This document shows, one piece after another, positions 1 through 4,910 of a stretch of DNA of 8,266 bases; within the stretch, counting starts at the first letter, position 1, and the number at the start of each line of letters is the position of its first letter. The notes under the pieces were generated by a model, which was not told the DNA's origin, ran no database searches, and was given only the letters and a program-made list of their open reading frames with translations. This stretch comes from an uncultured Bacilli bacterium (GTDB lineage: Bacteria > Bacillota_I > Bacilli_A > RF39 > UBA660): assembly GCA_947624125.1 (NCBI GenBank), contig CANQIY010000044.1:1-8266 (forward strand), written 5' to 3'. The position numbers and the translations under genes are program-made.

Positions 1-221
1 TCGACACCTTTGAAATTTTCATTATTTAATTTTTCCCACAACCCTAAATAAGCAATTACGTCTCTATTTCTCATCCAAGTTTGAATTGGAATTTTTGGTT
101 CCTCAGGATTAGCATATCTAGCTAAATCAGTAAGAGAAATATATTCCTTATTTCCCATTCTCATTACATTAATTTTATTGTTATTTACATTAATTTCTGA
201 TTTTATTATTTCATTATTCAT
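1..221 (-). CDS. KilA-N domain-containing protein, N-terminal part (runs off the window)
   Basis: The first 73 codons of a gene that continues beyond the left edge. The start ATG at 221 is preceded by a strong AAGGGGGAA ribosome binding site. The protein carries the opening of a KilA-N domain: YISLTDLARY at about residues 27-36, an NPEEP turn, WMRNRD at about 49-54 and GLWEKLNNENF at about 60-70. The KilA-N fold is a DNA-binding domain common in phage and integrative-element proteins, often antirepressor-like; that role is family knowledge, and the target here is unknown. By hand, about 42 of the 73 residues are identical to the neighbouring copy at 269-529, and the two genes share their promoter and leader, so this is a tandem duplication. 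The end of the domain and any C-terminal effector domain lie outside the window. Confidence 0.85.
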   Translation of the reverse strand, partial: MNNEIIKSEINVNNNKINVMRMGNKEYISLTDLARYANPEEPKIPIQTWMRNRDVIAYLGLWEKLNNENFKGV

Positions 222-223
222 AA

Positions 224-258
224 TTTTCCCCCTTAATCACTAAAATAATTTTATCATA
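224..258 (-). repeat. 35-base promoter/leader repeat, copy in front of the left KilA-N gene
   Basis: These 35 bases match 530-564 at 34 positions by eye; the one difference is C versus T at 238/544. The unit holds the ribosome binding site (CCCCC on the plus strand) and an extended -10 element, and ends just beyond the -10. It is far better conserved than the coding sequence it precedes. Confidence 0.85.
248..256 (-). promoter_or_regulatory. Extended -10 promoter of the left KilA-N gene
   Basis: Read on the minus strand this is TGATAAAAT, a TGn extension followed by the -10 hexamer TAAAAT. Transcription would start about 20 bases upstream of the ATG at 221. No good -35 hexamer is visible at 17 bases, which fits an extended -10 promoter. 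The same element is conserved in front of the second copy. Confidence 0.5.
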
Positions 259-268
259 TCTTTTTAAT

Positions 269-529
269 TCAAAATATATTTTGTATTGGCAAAATAATTT
301 CACGGAATTCCGTAAAATTAAAATTTTCGTTATTTAATTGTTCCCATAATCCTATATAATCAAATGTTCCTTTATTACTCATCCAATGTATTATAACATT
401 AGCAGGATTTTCAGGATTAGAATATTTTGCTAAGTCAGTTAATGATATATAGTCGGTATCACCAATTCTTAAAATACCTATTTTATTGTCATTAACATTT
501 ATTTCTGCTTTAATTAACTCTTTTTTCAT
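269..529 (-). CDS. KilA-N domain protein, C-terminally truncated second copy (probably a pseudogene)
   Basis: An 86-residue ORF with the same KilA-N N-terminal region as its neighbour: YISLTDLAKY at about 27-36, HWMSNK at about 48-53 and GLWEQLNNENF at about 60-70. The ATG at 529 sits behind GGGGGAAAA, the same ribosome binding site as the other copy. After residue 70 the sequence becomes FTEFREI and then an unrelated tail ILPIQNIF before the stop. The conserved follow-on of KilA-N proteins, normally an NxFxLSxKxW-type stretch, is missing, so the domain is incomplete. The truncation point leads almost straight into the promoter repeat of the next copy, as expected for an old tandem duplication that copied promoter plus 5' end only. 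It may still be expressed as a short DNA-binding fragment; I consider decay more likely. Confidence 0.75.
   Translation of the reverse strand: MKKELIKAEINVNDNKIGILRIGDTDYISLTDLAKYSNPENPANVIIHWMSNKGTFDYIGLWEQLNNENFNFTEFREIILPIQNIF
302..313. repeat. Perfect 12-base palindrome near the truncated end of the second KilA-N copy
   Basis: ACGGAATTCCGT is its own reverse complement and contains an EcoRI-type GAATTC core. It codes for T-E-F-R in the minus-strand gene and lies where the KilA-N homology starts to fail. It may be chance or a mark of the rearrangement junction. Confidence 0.6.
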
Positions 530-564
530 TTTTCCCCCTTAATTACTAAAATAATTTTATCATA
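530..564 (-). repeat. 35-base promoter/leader repeat, copy in front of the truncated KilA-N gene
   Basis: Second copy of the repeat at 224-258, with one mismatch. It abuts the ATG at 529 directly, whereas in the other copy two extra bases lie between repeat and ATG. Confidence 0.85.
554..562 (-). promoter_or_regulatory. Extended -10 promoter of the truncated KilA-N gene
   Basis: TGATAAAAT on the minus strand, identical to the element at 248-256 and similarly spaced from the start codon (24 versus 26 bases between hexamer and ATG). No recognisable -35 box. Confidence 0.5.
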
Positions 565-579
565 AATTATTGAATATTA

Positions 580-618
580 AAACTCGAACTTATCAAATAA
601 TTTAAAAAGTCCGAGTTT
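580..618 (-). terminator. Hairpin downstream of the ADP-ribosylglycohydrolase gene, probable terminator
   Basis: Arms AAACTCGAACT (580-590) and AGTCCGAGTTT (608-618) pair at 10 of 11 positions with one A-C mismatch around a 17-base loop. On the minus strand the stem is followed by a short run of T (TTTTAATATT). It lies 42 bases past the stop codon of the glycohydrolase gene and just upstream of the KilA-N promoter, so it would separate the two transcription units. The U-tract is modest. The core AACTCG/CGAGTT recurs in the hairpin at 1697-1716. Confidence 0.5.
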
Positions 619-659
619 GATAACAAAATGGTTTCTTAAAGAAAGGAGCATGCTAATTA

Positions 660-1442
660 TTATTGTTTTTTTAAAACTTTAGAATATCCTTTATCTAATA
701 AACTATTAAAATCATTAGGAATTTTTTTCTTTGCTTCTTCAATTAATTCATTAGGAATTCCATATAATGCCTCTGCCATTGAACCAATTATGCAAGCATT
801 TGTATCTGTATCACCACCAAAAGATATAACTTTTAACAATGATTCTTCAAAACTGTTTGAGATAAATAATGCATACAAACAATTATCAATTGTTTTATAA
901 CACGTTGTATTAAATCCATTAAAATCAAAATAATTTAATTTTAAATTCAATTCTTTTATTATTTCTTCTTTTGGGAGACCTAAACGTGCTAGAAAAATAA
1001 TTAATGCAATTGTGGTGGCAGAATTTATTGCTTCTAAAGAATTGTGAGATGGAATAGTGGCCAAACGAGCATTATTAATTATATCTTTTTCGTTGTTGAA
1101 CAAATAACCAACGGCAGAAATTCTCATCATTGCACCATTACCAATACTTTTTCCATTGCCCTGATTTAATGCCCATTTTGTAAATCCAGGTGAAAAAGTG
1201 CCTTTAAAATAGGGTGTAAATTCAGGTTTATATGTTAAAAAATTTTTGGCGTATTTTTTTAAGTAATACTCGTAATTTTGGCCATTTAAAATTGCATCTA
1301 AAATAGCAATTGTTAATATAGTATCATCACTATAAAAACTTTTTTCATTAATAAGTTCCGTAGGATTTAGTTTTGAAAAATGTTTAGTTTGTTGATACTC
1401 ATATATAGAACCTGCTAAATCTCCTATAACTGCTCCCCACAT
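660..1442 (-). CDS. ADP-ribosylglycohydrolase family protein
   Basis: A 260-residue protein with the full set of motifs of the ADP-ribosylglycohydrolase (ARH/DraG-like) family: GDLAGS at 7-12, the metal-binding SDDT at 38-41, GNGAMMR at 101-107, SHN at 132-134, and the second metal-binding motif GGDTDT at 209-214. The length is typical of the compact bacterial single-domain members. Known members use two Mg2+ ions to hydrolyse the bond between ADP-ribose and a protein side chain, or ADP-ribose derivatives; which substrate applies here cannot be read from sequence. It is predicted cytoplasmic, with no signal peptide or membrane segment. The ATG at 1442 follows AAAGAGG at a good distance and starts the GDLAGS block correctly. 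All motif residues are present, so the gene looks functional. No ADP-ribosyltransferase partner is seen in the window. A short ORF overlaps its start, suggesting coupled translation. Confidence 0.92.
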   Translation of the reverse strand: MWGAVIGDLAGSIYEYQQTKHFSKLNPTELINEKSFYSDDTILTIAILDAILNGQNYEYYLKKYAKNFLTYKPEFTPYFKGTFSPGFTKWALNQGNGKSIGNGAMMRISAVGYLFNNEKDIINNARLATIPSHNSLEAINSATTIALIIFLARLGLPKEEIIKELNLKLNYFDFNGFNTTCYKTIDNCLYALFISNSFEESLLKVISFGGDTDTNACIIGSMAEALYGIPNELIEEAKKKIPNDFNSLLDKGYSKVLKKQ

Positions 1443-1546
1443 AGTGTTACCTCTTTCTTAGTTATTGTTTTGATAGTATTATTGATTTCTGTTTTAATTA
1501 TTTTGCTTTCTTCACAACTATTTAATAGTTCAAAATTTTTTTTCAT
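1424..1546 (-). CDS. Possible 40-residue leader ORF overlapping the glycohydrolase start
   Basis: ATG at 1546 opens a 40-codon frame, beginning MKKNFELLNS and ending KEVTLCGEQL, whose stop lies 19 bases inside the glycohydrolase gene in a different frame. The glycohydrolase ribosome binding site lies within it. It is Lys/Asn/Ile/Thr-rich and hydrophilic, and I do not recognise it. It lies within the transcript predicted from the promoter at 1595-1624. The only ribosome binding signal is a weak GAGA. It could be a translational-coupling leader, the remnant of a decayed gene, or chance; the stretch IIKTEIN faintly recalls IIKSEIN in the left KilA-N protein. Confidence 0.3.
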   Translation of the reverse strand: MKKNFELLNSCEESKIIKTEINNTIKTITKKEVTLCGEQL

Positions 1547-1594
1547 AATAATCTCATTTCTTGCTTGTATATTGTAACATAATAATTAGAAAAA

Positions 1595-1624
1595 AGTATA
1601 CTTATATTGTTTATGATTTGGCAA
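1595..1624 (-). promoter_or_regulatory. Sigma-A-type promoter for the glycohydrolase transcript
   Basis: On the minus strand the -35 TTGCCA (1619-1624) and -10 TATACT (1595-1600) are separated by 18 bases. Each hexamer has one mismatch to consensus. Transcription would start near 1588, giving a leader of about 145 bases before the glycohydrolase ATG that includes the small ORF. Confidence 0.55.
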
Positions 1625-1654
1625 TAAGTAAGTGTGTTTATAAATTGACAAAAT

Positions 1655-1690
1655 AAAACTACTTTCTTTTTAATTTTGAGAGTAGTTTTT
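1655..1690 (-). terminator. Rho-independent terminator of the tRNA gene (possibly bidirectional)
   Basis: Arms AAAACTACTTTC (1655-1666) and GAGAGTAGTTTT (1678-1689) pair at all 12 positions with a single G-U, around an 11-base T/A-rich loop. On the minus strand the stem is followed by a T-rich tail (TTTTATTTT), on the plus strand by TTTTTATA. It lies about 40 bases past the tRNA 3' end and upstream of the glycohydrolase promoter, so it closes the tRNA transcript. Confidence 0.75.
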
Positions 1691-1696
1691 ATATTC

Positions 1697-1716
1697 AACT
1701 CGTATATGTTCGAGTT
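1697..1716. repeat. Small hairpin just downstream of the tRNA 3' end
   Basis: AACTCG (1697-1702) and CGAGTT (1711-1716) form a 6-bp stem with an 8-base loop, starting 11 bases past the encoded CCA. The arms repeat the core of the hairpin at 580-618. It could guide 3' processing of the tRNA precursor or be a copy of a dispersed palindrome. Confidence 0.5.
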
Positions 1717-1727
1717 TCATTTCATAA

Positions 1728-1801
1728 TGGTGCCAAATGTAAGAATCGAACTTACAGCTAAGCGTTACGAGGGCCTTGTTTTACCATTAAACTAATTTGG
1801 C
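1728..1801 (-). tRNA. tRNA-Thr (anticodon CGT), 74 nt with encoded CCA
   Basis: Read on the minus strand it folds as a cloverleaf. The 7-bp acceptor stem GCCAAAT/ATTTGGC is perfect. The D arm is GTTT-AATGGTA-AAAC. The anticodon loop CTCGTAA places CGT (1767-1769) after U33, which reads the Thr codon ACG. The variable loop is AGCT, and the T arm GTAAG-TTCGATT-CTTAC is perfect. Discriminator A is followed by an encoded CCA (1728-1730). The anticodon stem AGGCC/CGCTT is weak, with a C31-C39 mismatch and one G-U pair, and the D arm looks like that of many Gram-positive glycine tRNAs. Threonine identity rests on the anticodon alone. It has its own promoter upstream and a terminator downstream. A degenerate or element-borne tRNA cannot be excluded. 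Confidence 0.85.
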
Positions 1802-1820
1802 ATTTGTTTTTCACTTTATA

Positions 1821-1849
1821 ATTATACACTAAACTTTTCTTTTTGCCTA
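1821..1849 (-). promoter_or_regulatory. Promoter of the tRNA gene
   Basis: On the minus strand, -35 TAGGCA (1844-1849) and consensus -10 TATAAT (1821-1826) are 17 bases apart. The predicted start is near 1814, about 13 bases before the mature tRNA 5' end. Confidence 0.7.
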
Positions 1850-1879
1850 CCTTTTTTCAATAAATATTTTTTTCTTAAG

Positions 1880-1908
1880 TAGACATTATTTAGTAAATTT
1901 AGTAAAAT
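1880..1908 (+). promoter_or_regulatory. Promoter of the GtrA/DUF6020 membrane protein gene
   Basis: -35 TAGACA (1880-1885) and -10 TAAAAT (1903-1908) are separated by exactly 17 bases, each one base off consensus. The predicted start near 1915 leaves a leader of only about 15 bases holding the GAGG ribosome binding site (1918-1921). It is divergent from the tRNA promoter about 30 bases away. Confidence 0.65.
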
Positions 1909-1929
1909 AATGTTGTCGAGGTAATTATT

Positions 1930-4110
1930 ATGACTGGGAAAATAAAAATATTATTTAATAAATACAAAATGTTTATCCGGTATTTAGGGGTGGCAATTCT
2001 AAGTTTTGTTATTGATATTAGTTTTTTTACTCTATTTAATACCGTTATATCATTCCCAATTGTTTTAGCAACGATTATTGCTCGAATTATTTCCTCATTT
2101 ATCAATTATTTATGTAACAAATCTTATGTTTTTAAGAGTGAAGAAAATAATCAAAAAACATTTATTAAATATTATACTTTAGTAATAATTCAAATGTTTA
2201 TTTCTGCATTTTTAGTTGATAATTTTTATAATATTTTTAGTATAAATGCCACTTTAATTAAAATTCCTGTGGAATTTGGTTTATTTATAGCTAATTATTT
2301 AATTCAAAAATTATTTGTTTTTCATAAAAATAAAATCGATAAAAGAATTTTAGTAGTGTTACTTAGTTTCTTAACAACCTTAAGTTTAGCTAGTTATCTT
2401 AAACTCTATATTAAAAATACTTATGTAGTTTATGCTTGTTATGTTGTTTTGTTTTTATGCTTAGCTCTTTTCTATGAACGCTTTTATAAAAAAAATAATT
2501 TAAGTAAAAAATATCATATTTTAAGTATTATAATTAGTTTTATTTTTGTTTTAGGTTATAGTTATGAAATGACAGAAACAGGTCGTTTATTCTTTGGAAG
2601 TATCAATAACTTTTTTCTATCTACATTAAAAGTTATTGGTTATTATTTTCTAATTATAACAATTATTTATTACCTAAAATTATTTTTGGAAAAAAAATTC
2701 TTGAAATCGAAAAAGAAAATAATTCAAAAATTTAGTAATAAACCTTTTTTCTATTCATTTATTTTTTTACTTATATGTTATGGAATTTTCTTAGTCTTTT
2801 ATTATCCGGGTATTATTAATTATGATAATGCTAATCAAATCAAAGAAGTATTTAATATTCATACGCGTTATTTAGATGCAATTATTCCTGTTAGTAGTAG
2901 TACTTTAACTAATTTTAATCCCATCATTCATACCCTTTTATTAGGTGGTTTAGTCAAATTAGGTGTTAACTTAGGTAGTTTTAATTTTGGTTTATTTATG
3001 TATACTTTTTTGCAAATGCTTATTTGTATCTTAATTTATAGTTATACGATTAGTTATGCTGTAAAAAAGAAAGTAAATCCCCTTTTTACTTTTATTGCTC
3101 TTTTAAGTTTAGGACTTATTCCCGTATTTAGTTTTTATAGTATTACTGCGGTTAAAGATACATTATATACGGCCTTTTTAGTTTTATATTCGGTTAAGTT
3201 ATATGACTATGTTAAAAAAGATAAACATGAATTTAAAGATTATTTGTTATTATGGCTTGTAAGTATGCTAGTATGTCTATTTAGAAATAATGGTATTTTT
3301 GTTGTTTTACTTAGTTTACCATTTGTAATTAATAAAGAAAATATTCTTAAAATTAGTAGTATTTTATGTACTGTCTTTATTGTATATATTGGTTTTACTA
3401 ATTATTTATTACCAACTTTAGGAGTATCTGGAACTAGTATAAGAGAGACTTTGTCAATTCCCTTTCAACAAACGGCACGTCTTTATAAATATAAAAGGGA
3501 AGCTTTTAGTGAGGAAGATGCTTTAATTGTAAGTCGGATTTTAGACTATGACAATTTAGCTAATGATTACAATAAAGATTTAGCTGACCCAGTTAAAAAT
3601 AAATTTAATAAATATGCGACCAAAGAAGATTTAATAAATTATTTTAAGGTTTGGTTTAAAGGATTAGGCAAAGAACCATTTATATATATTGATGCAACAA
3701 TAAATAATGTTAGTGGTTATTTTTATCCTTATCTAAATAGTTGGAAAGTTTATCATAAATTAAATCACAAATTACCGGATGCTGGTTTTGATTATCATTA
3801 TATTGAAAAGTTAGAATTAGGAAGAGACATTTTACATAAATATGAAAAAGTAGTTGAATTTAGTCCAGTTGGTTTACTTTTAAATATTGCTATTTTATCT
3901 TGGCTTAGTATAATAATATTTGTGATGTTAATAAATAAGAAGAAAAGTTATATTTTTATGTTACCTAATATAATATCCATTTTGTTTTGTATCTTAAGTC
4001 CTGCTAATACTTATTTTCGCTATATTTATCCAACACTGGTATTATTAGTAACCTTACTTCCATTAATTAAATTGGAATGTGAAAATAATGTAGTTAAGAC
4101 TATTAAATAG
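1930..4110 (+). CDS. GtrA domain fused to a DUF6020-like polytopic membrane protein (probable glycan assembly)
   Basis: A 726-residue integral membrane protein. Residues 1 to about 135 form a GtrA-like four-helix domain, including the characteristic NKSYVF (about 63-68) and closing QKLFVFHK. GtrA proteins are linked to transfer or flipping of polyprenyl-phosphate-linked sugars. The remaining 590 residues contain roughly ten or more further membrane segments and blocks I associate with the DUF6020 family: YYPGIINYDN (291-300), NPIIHT (330-335) facing an external loop, AVKDT (407-411), LFRNNG (450-455), and a C-terminal NTYFRYIYP stretch. The layout resembles GT-C glycosyltransferases, where an acidic residue in the first external loop (here D299) is important; that parallel is inference. 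The start ATG follows GAGG at 8 bases. The stop is 59 bases before the hydrolase gene with no obvious terminator between, so read-through is possible. Function: likely surface or lipid-linked glycan modification, exact step unknown. Confidence 0.8.
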   Translation: MTGKIKILFNKYKMFIRYLGVAILSFVIDISFFTLFNTVISFPIVLATIIARIISSFINYLCNKSYVFKSEENNQKTFIKYYTLVIIQMFISAFLVDNFYNIFSINATLIKIPVEFGLFIANYLIQKLFVFHKNKIDKRILVVLLSFLTTLSLASYLKLYIKNTYVVYACYVVLFLCLALFYERFYKKNNLSKKYHILSIIISFIFVLGYSYEMTETGRLFFGSINNFFLSTLKVIGYYFLIITIIYYLKLFLEKKFLKSKKKIIQKFSNKPFFYSFIFLLICYGIFLVFYYPGIINYDNANQIKEVFNIHTRYLDAIIPVSSSTLTNFNPIIHTLLLGGLVKLGVNLGSFNFGLFMYTFLQMLICILIYSYTISYAVKKKVNPLFTFIALLSLGLIPVFSFYSITAVKDTLYTAFLVLYSVKLYDYVKKDKHEFKDYLLLWLVSMLVCLFRNNGIFVVLLSLPFVINKENILKISSILCTVFIVYIGFTNYLLPTLGVSGTSIRETLSIPFQQTARLYKYKREAFSEEDALIVSRILDYDNLANDYNKDLADPVKNKFNKYATKEDLINYFKVWFKGLGKEPFIYIDATINNVSGYFYPYLNSWKVYHKLNHKLPDAGFDYHYIEKLELGRDILHKYEKVVEFSPVGLLLNIAILSWLSIIIFVMLINKKKSYIFMLPNIISILFCILSPANTYFRYIYPTLVLLVTLLPLIKLECENNVVKTIK

Positions 4111-4127
4111 TCTAGATTTAAGATTTA

Positions 4128-4136
4128 TGGTATATT
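4128..4136 (+). promoter_or_regulatory. Possible extended -10 promoter for the hydrolase-MurF-Ddl unit
   Basis: TGGTATATT is a TGn extension plus -10 hexamer TATATT (4131-4136). It lies in the 59-base gap before the hydrolase and would start transcription near 4143, before the GAGAGAG ribosome binding site. No clear -35 box is seen. Co-transcription from the upstream gene is the alternative. Confidence 0.35.
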
Positions 4137-4169
4137 ATTTAGTGATTAATTAAAAAGAGAGAGATTTAA

Positions 4170-4910
4170 ATGATAAAAGTGATAGATAATTTAAAAATTA
4201 ACTATGAATATAATGATATAGGTAGTGATATTTGTTTAGTTTTTTTACATGGGTGGGGACAAAATATTGAAATGATGGAACCACTAGCTAAACATTTTAA
4301 AGAACATTACAATTATTTAATTCTGGATTTACCGGGCTTTGGGAAAAGTATGGAGCCAAGTAGTTCTTTTAGTACGAATGATTATGTTCAATTTCTTAAT
4401 GACTTTTTAAATGCTCTAAAGATTAAGAAAGTTATTTTAATAGGTCATTCTTTTGGCGGACGAATAGCTTTATTATATGCATCATTATATAAATGTGAAA
4501 AATTAGTTGTTTTAGCGGGCCCTTATGTTCCGGAAGTAACGAAGTTATCATGGCAAACGAAATTATATAAAAAGTTAAAAAAAATATATGGTCTTAAATG
4601 GTTAGCAAAAATAATGCAAAAAAGACTAGGCTCAACTGATTACAATAATGCTAGTCCTATAATGAGAGAAGTTCTAGTAAAAGCTATTAATACTAATTTA
4701 GAAGAAGATGTTAAGAAAATAAGTTGTCCAACTTTGCTTGTTTGGGGTGATAATGATACGGCTGTTCCCATTAAAAGGGCTTATGAGTTAAAAAATTTAA
4801 TTAAAGATAGTGGTCTTGTAATTTATAATGGAGCTAGTCACTATGCTTATTTAGAAAGATTAAATGAATTAGTAATAGTTTTAAATAGTTTTTTGGGGGT
4901 GAGTAAATGA
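4170..4910 (+). CDS. Alpha/beta hydrolase
   Basis: A 246-residue cytoplasmic protein of the alpha/beta hydrolase fold. HGWG at 27-30 is the oxyanion-hole loop, DLPGFGKS at 53-60 is a standard fold landmark, and the nucleophile elbow GHSFGG places Ser94. WGDNDTAVP (192-200) supplies the acid, most likely Asp196, and GASHYAYLE supplies His224. A lid region rich in Lys lies at about 125-165. All catalytic residues are present. The family includes esterases, lipases, thioesterases and C-C hydrolases, so the substrate cannot be named. The stop overlaps the next gene's ATG by four bases (ATGA), meaning translational coupling to the MurF-like ligase, and the D-Ala-D-Ala ligase follows. The context suggests a task tied to cell-wall precursors, D-Ala-related esters or lipid carriers; this is inference. 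The ribosome binding site is a rather weak GAGAGAG. Confidence 0.88.
   Translation: MIKVIDNLKINYEYNDIGSDICLVFLHGWGQNIEMMEPLAKHFKEHYNYLILDLPGFGKSMEPSSSFSTNDYVQFLNDFLNALKIKKVILIGHSFGGRIALLYASLYKCEKLVVLAGPYVPEVTKLSWQTKLYKKLKKIYGLKWLAKIMQKRLGSTDYNNASPIMREVLVKAINTNLEEDVKKISCPTLLVWGDNDTAVPIKRAYELKNLIKDSGLVIYNGASHYAYLERLNELVIVLNSFLGVSK

Noticed and set aside
641..682. Plus-strand AAAGGAG followed by an ATG at 650 opening a very short frame (MLIIIVFLKL)
   Set aside because: Only about ten codons, and it runs into the 3' end of the glycohydrolase gene on the other strand. Probably chance, although the ribosome-binding-like sequence is good.
1861..1910. Near-direct repeat TTTAGTAAATTTAGTAAAA upstream of the GtrA gene considered as an operator
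   Set aside because: It is low-complexity A/T sequence overlapping the promoter spacer and -10, with no dyad symmetry and no second occurrence to support a binding site.
1899..2105. A 68-codon minus-strand ORF opposite the start of the GtrA gene
   Set aside because: It is antisense to the conserved GtrA domain, has no recognisable family or ribosome binding site, and fits a chance frame in AT-rich coding DNA.
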